From positions 434,001 to 498,000 of the forward strand of contig JADIZZ010000004.1 in assembly GCA_016704535.1 (NCBI GenBank): a DNA stretch of 64,000 nt, in the 5' to 3' direction. Below are positions 31,517-39,970 of this stretch, piece by piece. The position numbers and the translations under genes are program-made. Every line of letters starts with the position of its first letter. The first letter of the stretch is position 1. The stretch comes from Betaproteobacteria bacterium. GTDB taxonomy: Bacteria; Pseudomonadota; Gammaproteobacteria; Burkholderiales; Burkholderiaceae_C. The notes beneath the pieces were generated by a model. That model was not told the origin of the DNA. It worked only from the letters and a program-made list of their open reading frames with translations, and searched no databases.

Positions 31517-32497
31517 GTGCTCGAAACCACTGCCCTTCATCCCACTGTCGACCCGGCCGAAACGGCCCTGCGGCGCGTGGACGCGGTGATCCGCGATCGC
31601 CTGAGCTCTCGCGTAGCGTTGATCGATCAGATTTCGGGCTACATCATCGGGGCCGGCGGGAAGCGCATCCGCCCCAGGTTGGTGCTGCTGTTTTCGGAGG
31701 CCCTGGGATTCGAGGGTCCCGAGCGTTACGAGCTGGCGGCCATCGTCGAGTTCATCCACACCGCCACGCTGCTGCACGACGACGTCGTCGACGAATCGGC
31801 CCTGCGCCGAGGCCGCGCCACGGCCAACGCGATGTTCGGCAACGCCGCCAGCGTGCTGGTCGGCGACTTCCTCTATTCCCGCGCCTTCCAGATGATGGTG
31901 TCGGTGAACCGGATGCGTGTCCTGGACGTGCTGGCGGACGCAACCAACGTGATTGCAGAAGGTGAAGTGCTGCAGCTGATGAACATGCACGATCCCGACC
32001 TGGCCGTGCACGACTATCTGCAGGTGATCCGCTACAAGACAGCCAAGCTTTTTGAGGCCAGCGCCCGCCTGGGCGCCGTGCTGGCCAATGCCGACGCGGC
32101 GCTCGAAGAGTCCTGCGCCGACTTTGGGCGCTCGCTGGGCACCGCCTTTCAGCTCGTCGATGACCTGCTCGACTACGAAGGCAACAGTGATGAGCTCGGC
32201 AAGAACGTCGGTGACGACTTGCGCGAGGGCAAGCCCACGCTGCCACTGCTGTTGGCAATGGTGCGCGCATCCGAGCCCGAGCGCTCACTGATCCGCCACG
32301 CCATCGAGCATGGCGAACTGCAGAAGCTGCCGGAGATCCTGGCCATCGTGCGCCACACCGGTGCGCTCGACGCCACCCGGGAGTCCGCGCGCGCCGAGGC
32401 CGAGAAGGCCCAGGCGGCGCTGGGGGCGCTGCCTGCCTCGGCGGCGCGCGACGCTCTGCTAGACTTATGCATTCGATCGGTGCATCGATCTTCCTGA
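31517..32497 (+). CDS. ispB: Octaprenyl/polyprenyl diphosphate synthase
   Basis: The enzyme extends farnesyl diphosphate with isopentenyl units to make the ubiquinone side chain. The 326-residue protein has both aspartate-rich motifs: first LLHDDVVDESALRRG (DDxxD) near residue 85 and second LVDDLLDYEG near residue 215, plus GGKRIRPRL. I take GTG 31517 (LETTALHP) because TATAAT lies just upstream; an in-frame ATG 42 bases earlier would lie upstream of that promoter. Length is normal for IspB. tRNA-Pro follows 63 bp downstream. Confidence 0.92.
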   Translation: MLETTALHPTVDPAETALRRVDAVIRDRLSSRVALIDQISGYIIGAGGKRIRPRLVLLFSEALGFEGPERYELAAIVEFIHTATLLHDDVVDESALRRGRATANAMFGNAASVLVGDFLYSRAFQMMVSVNRMRVLDVLADATNVIAEGEVLQLMNMHDPDLAVHDYLQVIRYKTAKLFEASARLGAVLANADAALEESCADFGRSLGTAFQLVDDLLDYEGNSDELGKNVGDDLREGKPTLPLLLAMVRASEPERSLIRHAIEHGELQKLPEILAIVRHTGALDATRESARAEAEKAQAALGALPASAARDALLDLCIRSVHRSS

Positions 32498-32560
32498 GAG
32501 AAGAGCGCTGCTTGACAGGAGTCTGCGGACGTGTTGTCGCAGGTTTCTAATCATCCGAAT

Positions 32561-32637
32561 CGGGGTGTAGCTTAGCCTGGTAGAGCGCTACGTTCGGGAC
32601 GTAGAGGCCGGAGGTTCGAATCCTCTCACCCCGACCA
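32561..32637 (+). tRNA. tRNA-Pro (anticodon CGG)
   Basis: The 77-nt cloverleaf has acceptor CGGGGTG/CACCCCG, anticodon stem CTACG/CGTAG with loop TTCGGGA giving CGG, the T-arm with GGTTCGAATCC and an encoded CCA. The C1 start and G-rich acceptor are typical of bacterial tRNA-Pro. A TCTAAT -10-like hexamer lies at 32546-32551, without a clear -35. Confidence 0.96.
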
Positions 32638-32780
32638 GCCTTCACGGCGGTCTCCGAAGTCTTGCGTCGCTCGTGCTGCTTGGCGCGGGTTGTCCGCTTC
32701 AGTAGCAGTTTGGCGCGTTTACACCGAGGAGTGATTCGGCGATGATCTGCTCGACATGCAGTCGATGACTCCCCTCGCCG

Positions 32781-34505
32781 ATGGCCGCTGAGACTCTGGT
32801 GGATCCGCCACCGTCTTCCCTATCGGGCGTCGCTCGAGTGCTCGTCAACGCCGGCAAGCTGACAGCCAAGGCAGCCGAAGATCTCACGAAGAGCGCCCGC
32901 GAACGCAAGGCGAGTTTCGTGGCCACGCTGGTCGGGGCCGGGAGCGTCAAGCCCGACGAACTCGCGCATACGCTGTCCACCGCGCTGGCGCTGCCGGTGA
33001 TGGACCTCAACTCGGTCGATGTGCAGAAGCTGCCGCGCAACATCGTCGACCAAAAGATCGCCAGCCAGTACCAACTCGTCGTTCTGGGCAAGCGCGGCAA
33101 CCGGCTCTTCATCGGCGCAGCCGACCCGACCGACCAGGAAGCCGCCGAGCGCATCAAGTTCGCCACTCAGCTCATGCCAGAGTGGGTCATCGTCGAGTAC
33201 GACAAGCTGGTTAAGCAGCTCGACGCCCAGGGCGCCAGTGCCAACGATCAGCTCGAGTCGCTGGCCGGCGGCGACTTCGACTTCGACGTCACCGACGAAG
33301 AGGCCGCCACGCCCGAGAGCGCTGAAGTCACCACCGACGTCGAGGACGCGCCGGTGGTGCGCTTCCTGCAAAAGATGCTGATCGACGCTATCAACATGCG
33401 CGCGTCCGACCTGCACTTTGAGCCTTACGAATACACCTACCGCGTGCGCTTCCGCGTGGACGGCGAACTGCGCGAAATCACGCAGCCGCCGGTAGCCATC
33501 AAGGATAAGTTGGCGTCGCGCATCAAAGTCATTTCGCGCATGGACATTGCCGAAAAGCGGGTGCCGCAGGACGGCCGCATGAAGCTGAAGTTCGGCAGCA
33601 AGGCGATCGACTTCCGCGTAAGTACGCTGCCCACGCTGTTCGGCGAAAAAGTGGTGATCCGTATCCTCGACCCATCCAGCGCCAAACTGGGCATCGAAGC
33701 GCTGGGCTACGAGAGGATCGAGAAAGACCGGCTCATGCAGGCCATCGGCCGACCCTACGGCATGATCCTCGTTACCGGCCCCACCGGCAGCGGCAAGACG
33801 GTGTCGCTCTACACCTGTTTGAACATCCTGAACCAGCCGGGCGTGAACATCGCCACAGTTGAAGACCCGGCGGAAATCAACCTGCCAGGCATCAACCAGG
33901 TCAACGTCAACGACCGCGCCGGCCTGACTTTCGCCGCGGCGCTGAAGTCTTTCCTGCGCCAGGACCCGGACATCATCATGGTCGGCGAAATCCGCGACCT
34001 GGAAACAGCCGACATCGCCATCAAAGCCGCGCAGACCGGCCACATGGTGATGAGCACCCTGCACACGAACGACGCGCCCACGACGCTGACGCGACTGCTG
34101 AACATGGGCGTCGCGCCCTTCAATATCGCTTCCAGCGTGCTGCTCATCACTGCCCAGCGCCTGGCGCGCAAGCTGTGCGACAACTGCAAGAAGCCCGCGG
34201 ACTACCCGCGCGAATCGATGCTGAAGGCCGGCTTCAAACCCGAAGACCTGGACGGCAACTGGAGGCCCTACCGTGCCGTTGGTTGCTCGATGTGCAACAA
34301 CGGTTACAAAGGCCGGGTCGGTATCTACCAAGTGATGCCGATAACAGAAGCTATCCAGCGCATTATCCTGTCCGAGGGCACGGCACTGGACATCGCCAAG
34401 CAGGCCCAGACCGAGGGTGTGCGCGACTTGCGCCAATCCGGGCTGGTCAAGGTTCGTGGCGGTGTCACCACGCTCGAGGAAGTGATCACGGTCACCAACG
34501 AGTAG
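32781..34505 (+). CDS. pilB: Type IV pilus assembly ATPase PilB
   Basis: PilB is the cytoplasmic hexameric motor that drives pilus extension. The 574-residue protein has the N-terminal MshEN-like domains (~residues 20-150, which in relatives bind c-di-GMP), then the GspE core: Walker A GPTGSGKTVSL near residue 333, Asp box, Walker B MVGEIRDLETAD, His box STLHTNDAPTTL, and a tetracysteine zinc site (CDNCKKP...CSMCNNGYKG). It leads the pilB-pilC-pilD-coaE-zapD-yacG cluster known from many beta- and gammaproteobacteria. The ATG at 32781 lies 143 bp after tRNA-Pro. Confidence 0.96.
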   Translation: MAAETLVDPPPSSLSGVARVLVNAGKLTAKAAEDLTKSARERKASFVATLVGAGSVKPDELAHTLSTALALPVMDLNSVDVQKLPRNIVDQKIASQYQLVVLGKRGNRLFIGAADPTDQEAAERIKFATQLMPEWVIVEYDKLVKQLDAQGASANDQLESLAGGDFDFDVTDEEAATPESAEVTTDVEDAPVVRFLQKMLIDAINMRASDLHFEPYEYTYRVRFRVDGELREITQPPVAIKDKLASRIKVISRMDIAEKRVPQDGRMKLKFGSKAIDFRVSTLPTLFGEKVVIRILDPSSAKLGIEALGYERIEKDRLMQAIGRPYGMILVTGPTGSGKTVSLYTCLNILNQPGVNIATVEDPAEINLPGINQVNVNDRAGLTFAAALKSFLRQDPDIIMVGEIRDLETADIAIKAAQTGHMVMSTLHTNDAPTTLTRLLNMGVAPFNIASSVLLITAQRLARKLCDNCKKPADYPRESMLKAGFKPEDLDGNWRPYRAVGCSMCNNGYKGRVGIYQVMPITEAIQRIILSEGTALDIAKQAQTEGVRDLRQSGLVKVRGGVTTLEEVITVTNE

Positions 34506-34548
34506 GCGTCGCCCTAAATTCCTTCAGTCCAGCCCTGATCCGAGAACC

Positions 34549-35769
34549 ATGGCCACAGCAGCACTCGCAAAAGCGCCCAAGGAAGTCATCTTCGAGTGGG
34601 AGGGGAAGGACCGCAACGGCAAAGTCGTGCGTGGCGAAATGCGCGCCGGCGGTGAATCGGTGGTCAGCGCCAGCCTGCGCCGTCAGGGCATCCTGGTCAA
34701 CAAGGTCAAGAAGCGCCGCAGCAGCGGCGGCAAGTCCATCAAGCAGAAGGACATCGCCATCTTCACGCGACAGTTGGCAACGATGATGAAGGCCGGGGTG
34801 CCGCTGCTGCAGGCCTTCGACATCGTCGCGCGCGGCAGCACCAACCCCCGCATGACCAAGCTGCTGAACGACATCCGCGGCGACGTCGAGACAGGCACCA
34901 GCCTGTCATCGGCCTTCCGCAAGCACCCGCTGCACTTCGACGCGCTGTATTGCAACTTGGTCGAAGCCGGGGAAGCGGGCGGCATCCTGGAAGCGCTGCT
35001 TGACCGCCTTGCCATCTACCAAGAGAAGACGATGGCTATCAAGAGCAAGATCAAGTCGGCGTTGATGTATCCCATCGCGGTCATCGTCGTCGCCTTCGTC
35101 GTGCTGACGGTGATCATGATCTTCGTCATCCCAGCCTTCGAGGATGTCTTCAAGTCCTTTGGTGGCGAACTGCCTGGGCCGACGCTGGTCGTCATCGCAA
35201 TGTCGAAGTTCTTCGTCGCATGGTGGTGGGCCATATTCGGCCTGCTCGGCGGCGGCCTCTACTTCTTCTTCGAGAGCTGGAAACGCTCCGAGAAGATGCA
35301 AATGACCATGGACCGCATCCTGCTGAAGATTCCCGTTTTCGGGGACCTCATCACCAAGTCGGTGATCGCACGCTGGACGCGTACGCTGTCGACCATGTTC
35401 GCCGCCGGGGTGCCGTTGGTGGAAGCGCTAGATTCGGTCGGCGGCGCCTCCGGCAACGCCGTCTACGCGCAAGCCACCGAACAGATCCAGAAGGACGTCT
35501 CCACTGGTTCGGCGCTGACGACCTCGATGACGGCCACCGGCGTGTTCCCGACCATGGTGCTGCAGATGGCGGCAATCGGTGAGGAGTCGGGTTCGCTCGA
35601 CCACATGCTGGCGAAGGCCGCAGAGTTCTACGAGGACGAAGTCGACGAGATGGTCAAGGGTCTGTCCAGCCTGATGGAACCCTTCATCATTGTCATCCTC
35701 GGCACGCTGATCGGCGGCATCGTCGTCTCGATGTACCTGCCCATCTTCAAACTGGGTGCGGTTGTCTAG
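34549..35769 (+). CDS. pilC: Type IV pilus inner-membrane platform protein PilC
   Basis: PilC is the inner-membrane platform between the PilB motor and the growing pilus. The 406-residue protein has two T2SSF domains (about residues 70-195 and 275-395), each with FTRQLATMMKAGVPLLQAF or WTRTLSTMFAAGVPLVEAL, and three membrane helices (~170-195, 220-240, 375-400). The C-terminus GGIVVSMYLPIFKLG is the family signature. It lies 43 bp after pilB. Confidence 0.96.
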   Translation: MATAALAKAPKEVIFEWEGKDRNGKVVRGEMRAGGESVVSASLRRQGILVNKVKKRRSSGGKSIKQKDIAIFTRQLATMMKAGVPLLQAFDIVARGSTNPRMTKLLNDIRGDVETGTSLSSAFRKHPLHFDALYCNLVEAGEAGGILEALLDRLAIYQEKTMAIKSKIKSALMYPIAVIVVAFVVLTVIMIFVIPAFEDVFKSFGGELPGPTLVVIAMSKFFVAWWWAIFGLLGGGLYFFFESWKRSEKMQMTMDRILLKIPVFGDLITKSVIARWTRTLSTMFAAGVPLVEALDSVGGASGNAVYAQATEQIQKDVSTGSALTTSMTATGVFPTMVLQMAAIGEESGSLDHMLAKAAEFYEDEVDEMVKGLSSLMEPFIIVILGTLIGGIVVSMYLPIFKLGAVV

Positions 35770-35779
35770 CGTGGGGGGC

Positions 35780-36715
35780 ATGTTCGCGGGCCCGCCGCTG
35801 GACCTGCTGCTTTCGCCCTGGCCATTGGCACTGCTCGGCTTGGCCATCGGCAGTTTCCTCAATGTCGTGGTGCACCGCCTGCCGCTGATGCTGGAACGCC
35901 AGTGGTGGAGCGACGTCGCCGCGCAGCTGGCCGACGCAGACTCGTTCAAACGCGTCTTCGCCAGTACAGCGCCGGAGCGGTTGGCGCTGGCCTCGGGGGG
36001 GCTGGAAAAGGCGATCACCGAGCTGACACCGCTGAGCTTGGCGCGACCGGCCTCGCGATGCCCTTCCTGCGGTCATCGAATCCGCTGGTTCGAGAACATT
36101 CCGCTGCTCAGTTGGCTGGTGCTGCGCGGCCGCTGTTCAGCCTGCAAGACGGCCATTTCGGTGCGCTATCCGTTGGTCGAGCTCGGCACCGCGCTGCTCT
36201 TCGGCGCGCTGGCCTGGCGGCTGGGCCCGCAGCCAGCCACGCTGCTGTGGTGCGGCGTCGGCGCCGCGCTGCTGGCGCTGGCACTGATCGACTGGGACAC
36301 CACGGTTCTGCCCGACGCGTTGACGCTGCCGCTGATATGGGCTGGCCTGCTGGCCGCTGCACTGGGCTGGCTGCCCGGGCTGCCGCTGCTGCAGTCGCTG
36401 TGGGGCGCAGTGGCCGGCTACCTGTCGCTGTTCCTGGTCTACTGGTTCTTCAAGCTCGCGACAGGCAAGGAAGGCATGGGCTTCGGCGACTTCAAGCTGC
36501 TCGCTGCCCTGGGCGCCTGGCTGGGCTGGCAGGCAATCCTGCCCATCGTGCTGATGGCCTCGGTGCTGGGCGCGGTGGTCGGGCTGGTGATGAAGGCCGG
36601 CGGTTCGCTGCGCCAGGGGCGCTTCGTGCCTTTCGGGCCCTTCCTGGCCGGTGGCGGCGCCGTCGTGATGCTGGCCGGCCTGGAGACGGTGCTGGGGTGG
36701 ATGGGCTGGGCCTGA
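35780..36715 (+). CDS. pilD: Prepilin peptidase/N-methyltransferase PilD
   Basis: PilD cleaves the leader of type IV prepilins and N-methylates the new N-terminal Phe; it also serves type II secretion pseudopilins. The 311-residue membrane protein has the N-terminal FLNVVVHRLP, the cytoplasmic zinc domain CPSCGHRI...CSACKT (residues ~95-125), and the two catalytic aspartates in LIDWDTTVLPD and GMGFGDFKLLAALG (GxGD protease). I chose the ATG at 35780; an upstream in-frame start would overlap pilC. About eight membrane helices. Confidence 0.95.
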   Translation: MFAGPPLDLLLSPWPLALLGLAIGSFLNVVVHRLPLMLERQWWSDVAAQLADADSFKRVFASTAPERLALASGGLEKAITELTPLSLARPASRCPSCGHRIRWFENIPLLSWLVLRGRCSACKTAISVRYPLVELGTALLFGALAWRLGPQPATLLWCGVGAALLALALIDWDTTVLPDALTLPLIWAGLLAAALGWLPGLPLLQSLWGAVAGYLSLFLVYWFFKLATGKEGMGFGDFKLLAALGAWLGWQAILPIVLMASVLGAVVGLVMKAGGSLRQGRFVPFGPFLAGGGAVVMLAGLETVLGWMGWA

Positions 36716-36735
36716 GCCACCCGCCCCGCCCGCGG

Positions 36736-37329
36736 GTGCAGACGATCGGCCTGACCGGCGGCATCGGCAGCGGCAAGAGCACCGTGGCGCAGCGGCTGCT
36801 GGCCTGCGGCGCCCATCTCATCGACACCGACGCGATAGCACGTGCGCTCACGCAGCCGGGCGGCCGAGCCATGCCCGAGCTGACCGCGGCTTTCGGCCCA
36901 GAAGCGCTAACCCCCGAAGGCGCCTTGAATCGCGAACACATGCGCCGCCTTGCGTTCAGCGACCCGACTGCCAAGGCGCAGCTGGAAGCCATTCTTCACC
37001 CGCTGATCGGCCAGGAAGCCCTGAGCCAGGCCGCCCAGGCGGTGGGGCCTGTGGTCTTCGACGTGCCGCTGCTGACCGAATCTCGCCTTTGGCGAGCACG
37101 CGTCGACCGTGTGCTGGTGGTCGACTGCCGCGAGGCCACGCAAATCGAGCGTGTCGTGCTGCGCCCTGGCTGGGACGCCGACGGCGCCCGCCGTGTCGTC
37201 GCCCAGCAGGCCACACGCGCCGCGCGCCGCGCTATTGCCGATGCCGTGATCTTCAACGACGGCATCGGTCTGGAGACGCTGGACAGCGAGATGCGCGCGC
37301 TGTGGACACAGTGGATTGGCGCCAGCTGA
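36736..37329 (+). CDS. coaE: Dephospho-CoA kinase
   Basis: CoaE phosphorylates the 3'-hydroxyl of dephospho-CoA, the last step of coenzyme A synthesis. The 197-residue protein starts at GTG 36736 with QTIGLTGGIGSGKSTV (P-loop at residues 8-16), followed by DTDAIARALTQPGG, HPLIGQE and VVFDVPLLTES. It begins 20 bp after the pilD stop; no longer conserved N-terminus exists. This position in the pil cluster is conserved. Confidence 0.94.
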   Translation: MQTIGLTGGIGSGKSTVAQRLLACGAHLIDTDAIARALTQPGGRAMPELTAAFGPEALTPEGALNREHMRRLAFSDPTAKAQLEAILHPLIGQEALSQAAQAVGPVVFDVPLLTESRLWRARVDRVLVVDCREATQIERVVLRPGWDADGARRVVAQQATRAARRAIADAVIFNDGIGLETLDSEMRALWTQWIGAS

Positions 37330-37360
37330 GGCCACCGCGTGCTTGGAAGTTGTCACGCGT

Positions 37361-38176
37361 ATGGAACAATCCTCCGCGGCAAACCTCCCACACGCACCGC
37401 AGCCGCACCCCGAGCCCGCCTTGGTTCTTTACGAGTACCCGTTTACCGAAGGCATACGCACGATGTTGCGGCTCGAACACCTGTTCGACCGCCTCGGCCA
37501 GCTGGTCGCGCGCGACGCGCCGGTGGACCACCACTTCGCGTTGGCCACGCTGTTCGAGATCATGGACGTCGCTTCGCGCGCCGACCTCAAGAGCGACCTG
37601 CTCAAGGAGCTGGACCGCCACCGCGTGCAGCTTCAGGGTTACCGCGGCCATCCGGGCATCTCCGAGGCCGCGCTGGACGAGGTTATCGGCCGCATCGACC
37701 ACGCCTTCAACGGCCTGAACCTGATGCAAGGCAAGGCGGGCCAGACGCTGTCGGCCAACGATTGGTTGATGAGCATCCGCAGCCGCATCAACATCCCGGG
37801 CGGCACCTGCGAATTCGACCTGCCCGCCTACTACGCCTGGCAGCAGCACGCGCCCGCGCGCCGGCGCACCGATCTGCAGGGCTGGATGGCCACGATCACG
37901 CCGCTGGCGGAGGCGCTGCAGGTGCTGCTGGGCCTGCTGCGCGACAGCGGTACACCACAACGCATGGTGGCTGCCGGCGGCCAGTACCAGCAGAGCCTGC
38001 CCCAAGGCAAGTCCTACCAGCTGATGCGCGTGCGTTTCGCCGCCGACAGCGGCCTGGTACCCGAGATCAGCGGCCACCGACTGATGGTGTCGATCCGCTT
38101 CATGCGGCCCGACGCCGAGGGACGGCTGCGCAACTGCGGCACGGACACCGCCTTCGAACTGGCGCTGTGCGCCTGA
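37361..38176 (+). CDS. zapD: Cell division protein ZapD
   Basis: ZapD (YacF, DUF1342) bundles FtsZ filaments at the division site. The 271-residue protein begins, after ~20 disordered residues, with VLYEYPFTEGIRTMLRLEHLFDRL, and contains SANDWLMSIRSRINIPGGTCEFDLPAYYAW and a beta-rich C-terminal half ending VSIRFMRPD. The start at 37361 is preceded by no strong ribosome-binding site. Order coaE-zapD-yacG matches E. coli. Confidence 0.94.
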   Translation: MEQSSAANLPHAPQPHPEPALVLYEYPFTEGIRTMLRLEHLFDRLGQLVARDAPVDHHFALATLFEIMDVASRADLKSDLLKELDRHRVQLQGYRGHPGISEAALDEVIGRIDHAFNGLNLMQGKAGQTLSANDWLMSIRSRINIPGGTCEFDLPAYYAWQQHAPARRRTDLQGWMATITPLAEALQVLLGLLRDSGTPQRMVAAGGQYQQSLPQGKSYQLMRVRFAADSGLVPEISGHRLMVSIRFMRPDAEGRLRNCGTDTAFELALCA

Positions 38177-38205
38177 GCACACTGCTCGCCTGAACCGTCA
38201 GCCCC

Positions 38206-38403
38206 ATGAGCGAGCCGACTGCGCGCACCGTCCCCTGCCCCAACTGCAAGCAACCGGCACTGTATGCCGAGCGCAACCGCTGGCGTCCGTTCTGCAGCGA
38301 GCGCTGTCGTCTGGCCGACCTGGGCGCCTGGGCCACCGAACGCTTTCGCGTTCCCGCGGAGACGCCACTCGGCGACAACGATCTGCCGCGCGAAACGCAC
38401 TGA
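38206..38403 (+). CDS. yacG: DNA gyrase inhibitor YacG (zinc protein)
   Basis: YacG binds GyrB and blocks DNA binding by gyrase. The 65-residue protein has one zinc site of four cysteines, CPNCKQP and FCSERCRLADLGAW, then a short acidic tail. It lies 29 bp after zapD and converges on the di-heme peroxidase gene. Confidence 0.94.
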   Translation: MSEPTARTVPCPNCKQPALYAERNRWRPFCSERCRLADLGAWATERFRVPAETPLGDNDLPRETH

Positions 38404-38438
38404 CGCGCACGGCCACTCAGCGCGCAGGCTGGCTCCGC

Positions 38439-39587
38439 TCAGAGTCCACCGGTGCTCAGGCTGCGCAGAAAGGCCGCCAGGTCTTCGCGCTGCCCGGGCG
38501 TCAGATGCAAAGCGCGCAGGATGCGTTCGCCATCGGAGTGCAGCCGCTCCTCGTTCAGTTCGCTGTAGTGCCGCACCACGTCCTCGAGCGTAGCCAGGCT
38601 GCCGTCGTGCATGTAGGGCGCGGTGTGTACCAGCTGCCGTAGGCCGGGCACGCGAAACTCGCCGAAGTTGCGGTGCTGGGGCGCCACGTGACGCGTCGTC
38701 ACCGCGTGCGGATCGGCAGCGCCGGCGTCGTTGTGCGGGCCGAGCCGGTTGTAGCGGCTGGGGCGCATGCGCGACAGGCCATCGTGGCGACCGCCATCGA
38801 CCCCACCGGGTACGAAGTGGGGAACGCCGACGTCGGCGAACTCCCCATTCGTGAAACTGGGCCCGGCGTGGCAGACGCTGCAGCGCCCTTCGCCGATGAA
38901 CAGGCGCAAGCCGCGCTGCGCGGCCAGCGGGTAGCGTGACGCGGCGTCGTGATCGCCCCGCGCCAGGGCGTCCCGAAAGTCATCGAAGGGCACGCGTTCC
39001 GACACCAACGTGGCCTGGTAGGCCGCAAGCGCCTTGCCCAGGTCGACGAGCACCCGTTCGTCGTCGGGACCCGCATCCACACCGAAGGCGGCGCGGTAGC
39101 CCGTCGCCAACCGCGGCTCGCGCCGCACGGTGGCGGCCACTTGCGCCGGGCTGGCCGCCATCTCGCGCTGAGCCACCAGCGGCGCCACACTGGCTGCCCA
39201 CAGCGAATCGTGCGCGCCATCCCATCCCAGCCAGCGGCGCTGCGCAGCGTCGAGCAGGCCCGGCGTGTTGCGCAGGCCGTCGGCTCGCCCTCGCGCGACG
39301 CGTCGACCGTCTTGGAAAGCGAGCTCCGCCCGGTGACAGCTGGCGCAGGACAGCGTGCCGTCGGCGGAGAGCGCAGCGTCGAAAAAGAGCAGGCGGCCGT
39401 AGGCAACCGCTGCGGGCCGGCCGTCGACACGGTTGGACGGATCCGGCGCCGGCGTCGGCGGCCAGGGGCCATGGCTGGCGATGCGCTCGCGCTCGGCCGG
39501 CGTGAAGTGCAGCAAACCCGGCGCCGCTGCCGACAGCTCCGGCGCCACCAGCACACACGCCAGGGCGGCAGCGCACAGCCGCTTCAT
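38439..39587 (-). CDS. Di-heme cytochrome c peroxidase (MauG/CcpA-like), periplasmic
   Basis: The 382-residue protein has a signal peptide (LCAAALACVLVAPELSAAA) and two c-type haem sites, CASCH near residue 85 and CSVCH near 235, the pattern of the di-haem peroxidase/MauG family. It has the N-terminal YGRLLFFDAALSADGTLSCASCH and C-terminal FRVPGLRQLVHTAPYMHDGSLATLEDVVRHY typical of the group. Members either reduce hydrogen peroxide or, like MauG, oxidise residues of partner proteins. It is the last gene of a three-gene operon with 4-base overlaps; the start at 39587 was chosen for this overlap (ATGA) and the signal peptide. Confidence 0.88.
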   Translation of the reverse strand: MKRLCAAALACVLVAPELSAAAPGLLHFTPAERERIASHGPWPPTPAPDPSNRVDGRPAAVAYGRLLFFDAALSADGTLSCASCHRAELAFQDGRRVARGRADGLRNTPGLLDAAQRRWLGWDGAHDSLWAASVAPLVAQREMAASPAQVAATVRREPRLATGYRAAFGVDAGPDDERVLVDLGKALAAYQATLVSERVPFDDFRDALARGDHDAASRYPLAAQRGLRLFIGEGRCSVCHAGPSFTNGEFADVGVPHFVPGGVDGGRHDGLSRMRPSRYNRLGPHNDAGAADPHAVTTRHVAPQHRNFGEFRVPGLRQLVHTAPYMHDGSLATLEDVVRHYSELNEERLHSDGERILRALHLTPGQREDLAAFLRSLSTGGL

Positions 39588-39970
39588 GGCAGCAACACGT
39601 CCTGACGCAACGTCTGGGTGCGGTCCTGGTGGTGGACGTCGAAGCGCAGTTCCCAGCGGCCACTCATGTGCCACAGCAGGCCTTCGGCCCGCCAGCGGCC
39701 TTCACCCAGCGGCTGCAGGGTGGGCCGATAGTTCATGCCGTGACGGTGTTCGGGCATGGTGGCGTCGACCGCCGTCAGCAGGGCCTGCATCGGGCACACC
39801 GTCAGCAAGAGCGCAAACGGTCGGCCCTGGACCACGGGGAACTGTTCGACGCGCCACGCGAGGCGCACCCCGTCTTTGGTCAGCACGGTGCCGTCGGCCG
39901 GGGTCGGCGGGCAGGCACCGTGGGCCGCCGCGGTGGTGGCCCAAACCGCAGCCGCCAGCAACGCCCTCAT
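39584..39970 (-). CDS. Small periplasmic His/Met protein, YtkA/FixH-like
   Basis: The 128-residue product has a signal peptide (LLAAAVWATTAAAHGA) and a single ~105-residue domain. It resembles YtkA/FixH-type beta-sandwich proteins by the segment DATMPEHRHGMNYRP followed by GLLWHMSGRWELRFDV. The clustered His and Met residues (EHRHGM, WHM) could bind copper, as in several proteins with this fold, but this is inference. It lies between the amidohydrolase and the di-haem peroxidase, overlapping both by four bases, so it probably acts with one of them as partner or metal carrier. Confidence 0.65.
   Translation of the reverse strand: MRALLAAAVWATTAAAHGACPPTPADGTVLTKDGVRLAWRVEQFPVVQGRPFALLLTVCPMQALLTAVDATMPEHRHGMNYRPTLQPLGEGRWRAEGLLWHMSGRWELRFDVHHQDRTQTLRQDVLLP

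Noticed and set aside
32512..32551. TTGACA with TCTAAT as a tRNA-Pro promoter
   Set aside because: The two are 28 bases apart, too far for one sigma-70 promoter; only the -10-like hexamer is kept as a comment.
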